From: Enterobacter kobei
Lineage (GTDB): Bacteria; Pseudomonadota; Gammaproteobacteria; Enterobacterales; Enterobacteriaceae
DNA: 64,000 bases
Direction: 5' to 3'
Assembly (NCBI RefSeq): GCF_018323985.1
Contig: NZ_AP024590.1
Location: 620,001 to 684,000, forward strand
A model generated the notes under the pieces. That model worked only from the letters and a program-made list of their open reading frames with translations, had not been told where the DNA came from and did not search any database. A program made the position numbers and the translations under genes. Numbering within the stretch: position 1 is the first letter of the stretch; each line of letters opens with the position of its first letter. Positions 54,436 through 63,301 of this stretch are shown piece after piece.

Positions 54436-56212
54436 CAACGTGTCGTTACAGATATTACTCAGGGCCGTTGACCAGGCGTCTCGCCCGTTTAAATCCATCC
54501 AGGACGCGAGTCGAACGCTGTCGGCGGCGATCGGAACGACCCAAAATCAGTTGCAGGAGTTAAATGGTCAAGCCGCGCAAATTGAAGGGTTTCGCCATAC
54601 CCGAGCACAGGTTACTGCAACGGGACAGGCACTGGAAAAAGCCAGGCAAGATACCGCAGCACTGGCTATACAACTGAAAATGAGCGGACAGCCCACGCTG
54701 ATGCAGGCTCAGGCGATGGATCAAGCACGTAAAAGCACCGCCGCGCTTGAACAGCAGCATATCAGTCTGCGTCTCTCACTCCAGCGTCAGCGTCAGGAAC
54801 TTGGCAAAGCGGGTATCAATACCCGTACGCTGGTCACTGATGAGCGACGCGTGAGAACCAGTGTCAGTGAGACCACGGTACAGCTTGAGCGGCAACAAAC
54901 AGCGCTGACTCACGTTAATGCTCAGCGCACAAAAATCACGCAGATCAGCGATCGTTATCAGGCGGGTAAAGCGCTGGCGGATAAGGTCTCAGCCACGGGA
55001 GCCGCCAGTATGACGGTAGCAAAAACGGGTCTGGCTTTGCTCAAGCCTGGCTATGATGCCGCGCAAAAAAATGCCGTCTCGCAGGGGCGCTCCGTGATGG
55101 AGACAGCATCTGGCAGCGTAGCGGATACGGGTACCATGCTGACGACAGCGAATGGTCATCCTGGCCAGCCTGTTGCGCTGAGGGAAGGTAACCTGGGAGG
55201 CGATCTGGCAGGGTTGCAATCGGCCTATGAAGCACTAAGTACTCAGCTGTTTGCACAGCAAGAGTCATCGTTGCGTGGCCTCGTACAAAGCGCCACCAAT
55301 TTTATGCTGACGCTTGATGGCTGGATCCAGCGCAACCAGGGGCTGGCGCAAACTATCGGCGTGATCACCACGGTGGTCACGGTCGCGGCTGGAGCGATTG
55401 GCGGCATTGGTATGGTTGCCGGGCCGGTGATCGGCGCCATCAATGGGATTATTGCTGTTGCAGGATTACTCGGTACGGTATCAACAACCGTATTTGGCGG
55501 GATCATCGCGATTATCGGTGCGGTGAGCTGGCCTGTCATCGCTGCGGTGGCCGCGATTGCTGCTGGTGCGTTACTGGTTCGTAAATACTGGGAGCCGCTG
55601 AGTGCGATCTTTGGTGGCGTGATGCAGGGGATCATTGAGGCATTTGCGCCCTTTGAGGGGGTGATTTCCCGACTACAGCCGGTATTTGACTGGCTTGGTG
55701 AAAAGTTGCAGGCCGTATGGCAGTGGTTTGCTGATCTGATTGCACCCGTTAAAGCGACGCAGGATACGCTTGCCAGTTGTCGTGACTTCGGTCTGATGGT
55801 CGGTCAGGCGTTGTCGGCAGCCTTCTTCGCACCACTTAACATCGTTACTACGCTCTGGGATAAAGCCTCTGGCCTGCTGGAAAGTCTGGGTCTGGTGAAA
55901 AAGGAGTCGGCAGAACTGGAGAAGGTTGCGAGAAGCGCGCCGTCCCGGATGGCAGTGCAGCCTGTGTTACCCACGTTCAGCTCAGAGACTACAGCGGTCA
56001 GTGCAAATACTCAGCCCTGGCAGCCTGTTAAAGCACCTGCGGGCAACAGTAGTGGTCATATCGATAACAGCAGTACGGCACTCAACTTTTATCTGAATGC
56101 CCCCCCGGAGCAGGGGCAGCAACTGCGCAGGCAGATCATCAGCATTCTGGAGGAACACGAACGCAACAAGTCCATAAACCAGAATTCAGCTATGCGACAT
56201 AACGGAGGGTAA
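54428..56212 (+). CDS. T: Tape measure protein gpT (short form)
   Basis: 594 residues; P2 gpT is 815. The N-terminal helical, glutamine-rich part (residues 1-180) and the hydrophobic, glycine-rich middle (residues about 310-395: VAAGAIGGIGMVAGPVIGAI; WPVIAAVAAIAAGALLVRKYW) are kept. The C-terminus (ILEEHERNKSINQNSAMRHNGG) looks complete. The gene is unbroken, so the shorter length is an internal deletion or a short natural form, predicting a shorter tail. Confidence 0.93.
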   Translation: MSNNVSLQILLRAVDQASRPFKSIQDASRTLSAAIGTTQNQLQELNGQAAQIEGFRHTRAQVTATGQALEKARQDTAALAIQLKMSGQPTLMQAQAMDQARKSTAALEQQHISLRLSLQRQRQELGKAGINTRTLVTDERRVRTSVSETTVQLERQQTALTHVNAQRTKITQISDRYQAGKALADKVSATGAASMTVAKTGLALLKPGYDAAQKNAVSQGRSVMETASGSVADTGTMLTTANGHPGQPVALREGNLGGDLAGLQSAYEALSTQLFAQQESSLRGLVQSATNFMLTLDGWIQRNQGLAQTIGVITTVVTVAAGAIGGIGMVAGPVIGAINGIIAVAGLLGTVSTTVFGGIIAIIGAVSWPVIAAVAAIAAGALLVRKYWEPLSAIFGGVMQGIIEAFAPFEGVISRLQPVFDWLGEKLQAVWQWFADLIAPVKATQDTLASCRDFGLMVGQALSAAFFAPLNIVTTLWDKASGLLESLGLVKKESAELEKVARSAPSRMAVQPVLPTFSSETTAVSANTQPWQPVKAPAGNSSGHIDNSSTALNFYLNAPPEQGQQLRRQIISILEEHERNKSINQNSAMRHNGG

Positions 56213-56216
56213 AACA

Positions 56217-56696
56217 ATGATGCTCGCACTCGGCATGTTTGTATTTATGCGTCAGACGTTGCCGTTTCAGACGATGCAGCGCGACGCGACCTATCTTTGG
56301 GCCGCAAATAAACGTGTGGGTAAGCGTGATGCGTTTCAGTTTACGGGCATCGGAGATGACAGCGTGACGCTTCAGGGGGCGCTCTATCCCGAGCTGACCG
56401 GCGGCGTCCTGTCTCTTTCCGCATTGCGACTGATGGCCGGGGAAGGGCGTGCGTGGCCGCTACTGGATGGTCAGGGAATGATATACGGGATGTTTGTCAT
56501 CAAAAGCGTAACCGAATCAGGCACTAGTTTTTATCCTGATGGTTCGCCCCGGAAAATTGACTTTACGCTGAAACTGACCCGCGTGGATGAATCCCTTATC
56601 GCGATGTTTGGCGACATTGGCAAACAGGCTGAAATGTTGCTTGGTAAAGCGGGCGAGATGGGGACAAAACTCACCGGCATGATGGGGGCAGGCTGA
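56217..56696 (+). CDS. U: Tail protein gpU
   Basis: 159 residues, the same length as P2 gpU. ALYPELTGGVLSLSALRLMAGEGRAWPLLDG and GSPRKIDFTLKLTRVDES are conserved. It is a tail assembly/baseplate hub-related protein. It starts at ATG 56217, with GGAGG upstream in the T end, and overlaps D. Confidence 0.95.
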   Translation: MMLALGMFVFMRQTLPFQTMQRDATYLWAANKRVGKRDAFQFTGIGDDSVTLQGALYPELTGGVLSLSALRLMAGEGRAWPLLDGQGMIYGMFVIKSVTESGTSFYPDGSPRKIDFTLKLTRVDESLIAMFGDIGKQAEMLLGKAGEMGTKLTGMMGAG

Positions 56697-57871
56697 TGCT
56701 GGATGCACTGACAAATAACGCTGGCGGTGTGCGGACACCTGATTTTTTGTTGTTGCTCGGCAAAAAAGATATTACCCGAAATATCAGCAAGCGTCTGATC
56801 AGCATGACGCTGACGGATAACCGCGCGTTTGAAGTTGACCAGTTAAACATTTTGCTGGATGACACTGATGGGCTGCTTGAACTGCCTGCACGTGGCGCGG
56901 TGCTGACGCTGTTTCTGGGCTGGAAGGAGACGTCGCTGGTGGAGAAGGGAAGCTTCACCGTGGATACGGTCGAGCATCGTGGCTCGCCGGACACTGTGAC
57001 CCTGGTTGCCCACAGTGCTGATTTGAGCGGAGCGCTTAATGCCGGGCAAGAGGAGTCGTGGCATGACACGACATTGGGTGCGATTGTGGAAAGCATTGCC
57101 GCACGGCACGCCTTGACCCCCTGTATTGCCGCGGAGCTCGCGGGGATCCCCGTTCCGCATATTGATAAATCTCAGGAGTCCGATGCGGTATTTCTGACCC
57201 GACTTGCCGATCGAAATGGCGGTGAGGTGGCTATCAAAGCCGATCGATTATTGCTCATGAAAGCAGGCCGGGGTGTTAGCGTCAGTGGTAAGCCTGTAGC
57301 CCCTGTGACGCTAACGCGCAGCGATGGCGACCAACATGTTTTTAGCATTGCCGATCGGCAGGCCTATAGTGGCGTCACGGCCCGTTGGCTGGATACCAAA
57401 GATCCGAAGCAGCAACAGCAGAAGGTGAGTGTTGATCTAAAATTAAAAGCGCAGCCAAAGAATGCCGTCGTGCACCCGAACGCCGCTCCTGTCAAAAAAA
57501 ACCAGGCAGCTAACGCGCCGGACGTGAAGGAGAATGAATACCTCTTTGGCAAAGCTGGCAACGTGTTTGCTATTACTACCGTCTTTGCCACGAAAGCGCA
57601 GGCTATACGTGCTGCGCAGGCTAAATGGGATAAGCTACAGCGTGATAAAGTAGAGTTTACGATTAATCTTGCTATCGGCCGGGAAGCGCTTTACCCCGAG
57701 ACGCCGGTTAAGGTGACAGGTTTTAAGCGCATTATTGATGAGCAGCCATGGATCATCACCAGAGTGGTCCACACTATCAATGACAATGGCTTCACGACGG
57801 CGCTAAAGCTTGAGGTGAATATTTCTGATGTGGATTTTGAAACAAAAATCGACGAAGTGGCTTTTCAATAA
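56696..57871 (+). CDS. D: Baseplate hub protein gpD (T4 gp27-like)
   Basis: 391 residues (P2 gpD 387). The hub protein below the spike, with ISMTLTDNRAFEVDQLNILLDD at the start and IDEQPWIITRVVHTINDNGFTT near the end. Its ATG overlaps the U stop. It is the last structural tail gene and is complete. Confidence 0.95.
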   Translation: MLDALTNNAGGVRTPDFLLLLGKKDITRNISKRLISMTLTDNRAFEVDQLNILLDDTDGLLELPARGAVLTLFLGWKETSLVEKGSFTVDTVEHRGSPDTVTLVAHSADLSGALNAGQEESWHDTTLGAIVESIAARHALTPCIAAELAGIPVPHIDKSQESDAVFLTRLADRNGGEVAIKADRLLLMKAGRGVSVSGKPVAPVTLTRSDGDQHVFSIADRQAYSGVTARWLDTKDPKQQQQKVSVDLKLKAQPKNAVVHPNAAPVKKNQAANAPDVKENEYLFGKAGNVFAITTVFATKAQAIRAAQAKWDKLQRDKVEFTINLAIGREALYPETPVKVTGFKRIIDEQPWIITRVVHTINDNGFTTALKLEVNISDVDFETKIDEVAFQ

Positions 57872-57923
57872 GTGAATTTAAGCGTACTATTGATTCACAT
57901 AAAGTGAATTGAGGGTGAGTGCT

Positions 57924-58121
57924 ATGTTTCATTGTCCTAAATGTCATCACGCAGCGCATGCGCGAACCAGTCGTTACCTGAGTGAGAATACGAAAGAACG
58001 CTATCATCAATGCACCAACATTCATTGCAGCTGTACGTTTGTGACAATGGAATCCGTTGAGCGCTATATTGTTTCATCTGCCAGGACGGCGACACAGGAT
58101 GAGCAGCGTGCAGGAGCGTGA
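57924..58121 (+). CDS. ogr: Late gene activator Ogr
   Basis: 65 residues (P2 Ogr 72). MFHCPKCHHAAHARTSRYLSE is almost identical to P2 Ogr. The zinc finger cysteines (Cys4, Cys7, and CTNIHC) are present. It activates P2 late promoters with host RNA polymerase. The ATG at 57924 has GAGGGTGAG upstream. Its retention means the tail genes can still be turned on. Confidence 0.95.
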   Translation: MFHCPKCHHAAHARTSRYLSENTKERYHQCTNIHCSCTFVTMESVERYIVSSARTATQDEQRAGA

Positions 58122-58153
58122 TAAAAACGTGCTGAGAATTAATAGCTGGGCAT

Positions 58154-58180
58154 AAAAAAAGCCACCGAAAGGTGGCTTAA
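58154..58180. terminator. Bidirectional terminator between ogr and ileX
   Basis: A GCCACC / GGTGGC stem with a GAAA loop. On the minus strand it is followed by seven T, so it mainly terminates the tRNA transcript; the plus-strand run (TTAATTAT) is weak. If it belongs to the tRNA gene, the right end of the phage cluster lies to its left. Confidence 0.8.
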
Positions 58181-58204
58181 TTATATGCTTTTAAAGCTAA
58201 ATTC

Positions 58205-58280
58205 TGGTGGCCCCTGCTGGACTTGAACCAGCGACCAAGCGATTATGAGTCGCCTGCTCTAACCACTGAGCTAAGGGGCC
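58205..58280 (-). tRNA. ileX: tRNA-Ile with CAU anticodon (lysidine-modified)
   Basis: 76 bases with encoded CCA. The acceptor stem (GGCCCCT / AGGGGCC), D-loop (AGCTCAGTGGTTAGAGC), anticodon loop CTCATAA with CAT, and T-loop GGTTCAAGTCC fold cleanly. CAT anticodon with this body is the minor tRNA-Ile that reads AUA after TilS modification. Phage 186 integrates in the near-identical ileY gene in E. coli. The 3' end faces the phage cluster. Confidence 0.95.
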
Positions 58281-58405
58281 GTGGCGGGGGATTATAATGT
58301 AACTTCCCGCTTCAATCCAGCCATAAGCGTGTACCTGCCGTTTTTATAAACAACCTATAATCAATCCTTTATACTTCATAGATGATCCCATAACTGGAGC
58401 TTTAG

Positions 58406-58912
58406 ATGATCAACGATATTCTCGCGCCTGGCCTGCGGGTGGTGTTCTGCGGGATTAATCCCGGTAAATCGTCGGCGCACACGGGTTTTCATTTTGCGCA
58501 TCCGGGCAATCGCTTCTGGAAAGTGATCCACCAGGCGGGCTTTACCGATGAGCTGCTGAAGCCTGAGGAGGAGATGCGTCTGCTGGATACCCGCTGCGGT
58601 ATCACCATGCTGGTGGAGCGGCCCACGGTGCAGGCCAGCGAGGTTGACCTGCACGAGCTGCGTACCGGTGGCCGTGAGCTGATTAAGAAGATAGAGGACT
58701 ATCAGCCCGATGCGCTGGCGATCCTCGGCAAGAAAGCCTATGAGCAGGCATTCAGCCTGCGTGGGGTGAGCTGGGGCAAGCAAAAGATCACTATTGGCGC
58801 AACCCAGGTGTGGGTGCTGCCGAATCCGAGCGGCCTGAACCGGGCGACGCTGGATAAGCTGGTCGAAGCGTACCGGGAATTAGATGAAGCGCTGATCGTG
58901 CGCGGTTTATAG
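58406..58912 (+). CDS. mug: G/U mismatch-specific DNA glycosylase Mug
   Basis: 168 residues, the same length as E. coli Mug. It removes uracil and ethenocytosine opposite guanine. Catalytic motif GINPGKSSAHTGFHF (Asn18) and the loop NPSGLNR are intact. It stands alone between ileX and convergent rpoD. Confidence 0.97.
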   Translation: MINDILAPGLRVVFCGINPGKSSAHTGFHFAHPGNRFWKVIHQAGFTDELLKPEEEMRLLDTRCGITMLVERPTVQASEVDLHELRTGGRELIKKIEDYQPDALAILGKKAYEQAFSLRGVSWGKQKITIGATQVWVLPNPSGLNRATLDKLVEAYRELDEALIVRGL

Positions 58913-58920
58913 CACCCATA

Positions 58921-58946
58921 AAAAAACCCTCCGAAGAGGGCTTTTT
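58921..58946. terminator. Bidirectional terminator between mug and rpoD
   Basis: A CCCTC / GAGGG stem with a CGAA loop has a T-run on the plus strand (CTTTTT) and a longer one (seven T) on the minus strand, serving mug and rpoD. Confidence 0.88.
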
Positions 58947-58965
58947 ACGGGTGGCTTGTGGGCGA

Positions 58966-60807
58966 TTAATCGTCCAGGAAGCTGCGCAGTACTTCAGAAC
59001 GGCTCGGATGGCGCAGTTTACGCAGCGCCTTCGCTTCGATCTGACGGATACGCTCGCGGGTTACGTCGAACTGTTTACCCACTTCTTCCAGCGTGTGGTC
59101 GGTGTTCATATCGATACCGAAACGCATACGCAGAACTTTCGCTTCACGGGCGGTCAGGCCAGCCAGTACGTCATGGGTGGCGGCACGCAGGCTCTCGGTG
59201 GTGGCAGAGTCCAGCGGCAGCTCGAGGGTGGTATCCTCGATGAAATCACCCAGATGCGAATCTTCATCGTCGCCGATCGGCGTTTCCATGGAGATCGGCT
59301 CTTTGGCGATTTTCAGCACTTTACGGATTTTGTCTTCCGGCATCAGCATGCGCTCGGCCAGCTCTTCCGGCGTCGGTTCACGACCCATTTCCTGCAGCAT
59401 CTGGCGGGAGATACGGTTGAGCTTGTTGATGGTCTCAATCATATGCACCGGAATACGGATGGTGCGCGCCTGATCCGCGATGGAGCGGGTGATCGCCTGA
59501 CGGATCCACCAGGTTGCGTAGGTGGAGAACTTATAACCACGACGGTATTCAAACTTATCAACCGCTTTCATCAGGCCGATGTTGCCTTCCTGAATCAGAT
59601 CGAGGAACTGCAGACCGCGGTTGGTGTATTTCTTGGCGATAGAAATAACCAGACGTAAGTTCGCTTCCACCATCTCTTTCTTCGCACGACGCGCTTTCGC
59701 TTCGCCAATGGACATACGACGGTTGATGTCTTTTACCTGCTCAATGGTCAGGCCGGTCTCTTCTTCAATCTGCTGCAGCTTCTGCAGGCCACGATGCACG
59801 TCGTCTGCCACTTCATGCAGTTTTTCAGACCACGGTTTGTTCATCGCGATAGCCGCGTTGAACCAGGTTTCGCTGGTTTCGTTGCCGGTGAACAGCGTGA
59901 TAAAGTTTTTCTTCGGCATTTTGCACTGTTCAACGCACAGCTTCATGATCAGGCGTTCCTGGGTACGCACGCGATCCATCATGACGCGCATGCTGTTAAC
60001 CAGGTAGTCGAACTGTTTTGGCACCAGGCGGAACTGCTTGAACACTTCCGACAGCTTCAGGATCTCTTCCTGGGCGCTGGCGTGGCTGCGGCCTTTCGCT
60101 TTGATGGTGTCACGGGCAACCATATACTGCGTGCGCAGTTCGGCAAACTTCTCGCGAGCCAGTTCAGGGTCGATGCTGTTATCGTCGTCGCTGTCGTCGT
60201 CTTCTTCGTCTTCGTCTTCTTCGTCGGTCGCCAGCTCTTCGGTGGACAGTTCAGAACCGACATGCGTCGCGGTCGGCGCCAGATCTTCTTCTGCGTTCGG
60301 ATCGACAAAGCCGGTGATGAGGTCAGACAGGCGCGCTTCTTCCGCTTCCACACGATCGTACTGCTCAAGCAGATAGGTGATCGCTTCCGGATATTCGGCA
60401 ACGGAGCACTGAACCTGGTTGATCCCGTCTTCGATACGTTTGGCGATGTCGATTTCGCCTTCGCGGGTCAACAGCTCAACGGTACCCATTTCACGCATGT
60501 ACATGCGCACCGGGTCGGTGGTACGTCCGATTTCAGACTCAACGCTGGACAGCACCTGTGCGGCAGCCTCTTCCGCATCTTCATCGGTGTTGTTTGAGTT
60601 TTCAGCAAGCAGCAGATCATCGGCGTCCGGTGCTTCTTCCATCACCTGGATGCCCATGTCGTTGATCATTTGGATGATGTCTTCGATCTGATCGGAGTCG
60701 ACGATATCTTCCGGCAGATGGTCATTGACCTCGGCATAGGTCAGATAGCCTTGCTCCTTACCACGTTGGACAAGAAGTTTCAGCTGTGACTGCGGGTTTT
60801 GCTCCAT
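58966..60807 (-). CDS. rpoD: RNA polymerase sigma-70 factor RpoD
   Basis: 613 residues, the same length as E. coli. Region 1.1 is at the start, an acidic non-conserved stretch (residues about 180-212: EEDEDEEDDDSDDD) lies in the middle, region 2 has YATWWIRQAITRSIADQARTIR, and region 4 ends VTRERIRQIEAKALRKLRHP. It is the third gene of the rpsU-dnaG-rpoD operon. The 60808-60965 gap holds no gene. Confidence 0.98.
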   Translation of the reverse strand: MEQNPQSQLKLLVQRGKEQGYLTYAEVNDHLPEDIVDSDQIEDIIQMINDMGIQVMEEAPDADDLLLAENSNNTDEDAEEAAAQVLSSVESEIGRTTDPVRMYMREMGTVELLTREGEIDIAKRIEDGINQVQCSVAEYPEAITYLLEQYDRVEAEEARLSDLITGFVDPNAEEDLAPTATHVGSELSTEELATDEEDEDEEDDDSDDDNSIDPELAREKFAELRTQYMVARDTIKAKGRSHASAQEEILKLSEVFKQFRLVPKQFDYLVNSMRVMMDRVRTQERLIMKLCVEQCKMPKKNFITLFTGNETSETWFNAAIAMNKPWSEKLHEVADDVHRGLQKLQQIEEETGLTIEQVKDINRRMSIGEAKARRAKKEMVEANLRLVISIAKKYTNRGLQFLDLIQEGNIGLMKAVDKFEYRRGYKFSTYATWWIRQAITRSIADQARTIRIPVHMIETINKLNRISRQMLQEMGREPTPEELAERMLMPEDKIRKVLKIAKEPISMETPIGDDEDSHLGDFIEDTTLELPLDSATTESLRAATHDVLAGLTAREAKVLRMRFGIDMNTDHTLEEVGKQFDVTRERIRQIEAKALRKLRHPSRSEVLRSFLDD

Positions 60808-60965
60808 AAGACGGTATCCACACTTAATTCATGAGGGTTGGTGTTGGTCGGCGAAACAAAGCCGCCAACATAAGCTAATGAGGGCTTACTTATATTTTTG
60901 CCGCTGCCCTTCAGTGCGGCTGCCGGGATCTTCCCGAACGATATTCGGCACTTAAGCCGTTAAAT

Positions 60966-62711
60966 TCATTTGCGGGCGCGCGCTTCTGTAATGACGCGCA
61001 CCTCTTCGCGCTCCGCTGGCGTCAACCCGTGGGTGCGCGAGCGAGCGATTAATTCTGAGAGCCGAAGCTCAAGTACCGAGTCGAACATGTGGTTCAGCGA
61101 GTCGGTGAACGTTTTTTCCGCAATGTCCTTATCAGCTATATCGTCCCACATGGACAGCTTTTCAAGGGTTGCGGCTTCATTTGTGCCACGATACTGCTCT
61201 AACAACTGGCCAGTGGTCAGGCCCGGCTGTGACAAACAAGTGTTGACCAGTTCAGCAAATAAGCCAAGTCCGGGCAGCTTTTCCTGATTCAGACCTTCCA
61301 GCGGCGGCACAAGCGGTGCAAGCTCCGGATTCTGAACCAGCAGTCCTATCAGTATACGCATGGTTGTGCGTTTTAGCTGAGGCACGGGCCGGACGGTGCC
61401 ATTTTCGGACTGTTTGGGCATTAAACGTTCAAGCTGGTTATCGTCAAGAATGCCCAGTTTGTTACCTAATTCTTGCCGTAAATAGATACGAAGTGTTTCA
61501 CCCGGTACCTGAGTAATCAGCGGCAGCGCCAGCGTGCTGAGCTGCGCACGTCCGTCCGGGGTGCTCAAATCGACCTGCGGCATCAGACTGTTAAACAAAA
61601 ACGTGGAGAGCGGCTGAGCCTGCTCCATCCGCGCTTCGAACGCGTCTTTACCTTCTTTACGCACCAGCGTATCGGGATCTTCGCCATCCGGCAGAAACAT
61701 AAAGCGTAACTGTCGGCCGTCAGTCATAAACGGCAGGGCGGTCTCCAGCGCGCGCCAGGCGGCGTCTCTGCCTGCCCGATCGCCGTCGTAACAGCAAATC
61801 ACGCTGTTAGTGACGCGAAACAGCAGCTGAATATGTTCAGCGGTGGTGGACGTACCCAGCGAGGCGACTGCATAGTTAATGCCGTACTGCGCCAGGGCGA
61901 CCACATCCATATAGCCTTCGACCACCAACAGGCGGGGCGGTTCCGCATTGTCCTGCTGGGCTTCATACAGGCCGTAAAGCTGGCGGCCTTTATGGAAAAT
62001 ATCGGTTTCCGGGGAGTTCAGATATTTTGGCGTGTCATCGCCAAGTACCCGTCCACCAAAACCAATGACCCGTCCGCGCTTATCGCGGATAGGGAACATC
62101 ACGCGGTCGCGAAAACGGTCGTAGCTGCGTCCCTTATCGTTGGTGACCAGCATGCCGGCATCGGTCAGCGACTGACGATTATCCTGGTTGCCGCCAAAAC
62201 GCTTTAATACGTTGTCCCAGCCGGGAGGGGCAAAACCAATGGCAAATCGCGTGATGACATCGTTGCTTAAGCCGCGGGTAGCCAGATACTGGCGGGCACG
62301 CTCGGCGACCGGCTGCGACAAGGATTGTTGATAAAACGTGTTCAGGCCTTCCATTAACTGATAGAGACTTTGCCGCTGATGGCGTTCTATCTGGGTCAGC
62401 CCGCTGCCTGCTTCAAAAGGCACTTCGAGATTGTGCATGGCCGCCAGTTCTTCTACGCTTTCCACGAACTCGAGCTTGTCGTAGTTCATTAAAAAGTCGA
62501 TAGCGTTACCGTGCGCACCACAGCCAAAGCAGTGATAAAACTGTTTCTCACCGTTCACGGTGAAAGAGGGGGTTTTTTCGTTATGGAACGGACAACACGC
62601 GTGATAGTTCTTGCCCTGCTTTTTTAGCTTTACCCGTGCATCGATCAGATCGATGATGTCGGTGCGTGCCAGCAGGTCATTGATAAATACTCGTGGGATT
62701 CGTCCAGCCAT
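60966..62711 (-). CDS. dnaG: DNA primase DnaG
   Basis: 581 residues, the same length as E. coli. It has an N-terminal zinc ribbon CCPFHNEKTPSF...HCFGCG (Cys40, His43, Cys61, Cys64), a TOPRIM domain with VVEGYMDVVAL and CYDGDRAGRDAA, and the C-terminal helicase-binding domain. It makes primers for replication. MAGRIPR at 62711 is the family start; an upstream in-frame ATG at 62720 adds three residues. Confidence 0.98.
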   Translation of the reverse strand: MAGRIPRVFINDLLARTDIIDLIDARVKLKKQGKNYHACCPFHNEKTPSFTVNGEKQFYHCFGCGAHGNAIDFLMNYDKLEFVESVEELAAMHNLEVPFEAGSGLTQIERHQRQSLYQLMEGLNTFYQQSLSQPVAERARQYLATRGLSNDVITRFAIGFAPPGWDNVLKRFGGNQDNRQSLTDAGMLVTNDKGRSYDRFRDRVMFPIRDKRGRVIGFGGRVLGDDTPKYLNSPETDIFHKGRQLYGLYEAQQDNAEPPRLLVVEGYMDVVALAQYGINYAVASLGTSTTAEHIQLLFRVTNSVICCYDGDRAGRDAAWRALETALPFMTDGRQLRFMFLPDGEDPDTLVRKEGKDAFEARMEQAQPLSTFLFNSLMPQVDLSTPDGRAQLSTLALPLITQVPGETLRIYLRQELGNKLGILDDNQLERLMPKQSENGTVRPVPQLKRTTMRILIGLLVQNPELAPLVPPLEGLNQEKLPGLGLFAELVNTCLSQPGLTTGQLLEQYRGTNEAATLEKLSMWDDIADKDIAEKTFTDSLNHMFDSVLELRLSELIARSRTHGLTPAEREEVRVITEARARK

Positions 62712-62760
62712 GTGCCCCATTACCCTCAGCGCATTGCGTTCAGGTATGTCAGATCATAAA

Positions 62761-62798
62761 CGAAAATAAGCCGCGCATTCCTTTCGGAAGCACGGCCT
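62761..62798 (-). terminator. Partial terminator between rpsU and dnaG
   Basis: On the minus strand a CCGTGCTTCC-GAAA-GGAATGCGCGG hairpin is followed by TTATTTTCG. It matches the location of the T1 attenuating terminator of the macromolecular synthesis operon, which lowers dnaG expression relative to rpsU. Confidence 0.75.
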
Positions 62799-62847
62799 TA
62801 CAACTACAACTCAGTCTGTAAAATTGAGAGCGTAAGCCCTCAATATA

Positions 62848-63301
<454 letters not shown>

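Larger units (their letters stand above)
41981..58130. mobile_element. Reduced P2/186-type prophage: candidate R-type tailocin cluster
   Basis: Order of recognisable genes: cI, three small early genes, A, LexA box and tum-like gene, X, holin, lysozyme, spanins, R, V, W, J, I, H, G, FI, FII, E/E', T, U, D, ogr. This follows a P2/186 prophage from repressor to ogr. Missing are int, the excisionase (cox/apl), cII, all capsid and packaging genes (Q, P, O, N, M, L) and the tail-completion gene S. No frameshifts are seen in the tail or lysis genes apart from the programmed E/E' site. No repeat of the tRNA 3' end is found at the left edge. The set makes a contractile tail and lysis but no head, which fits a phage-tail-like bacteriocin. 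Boundaries are approximate. Confidence 0.85.
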
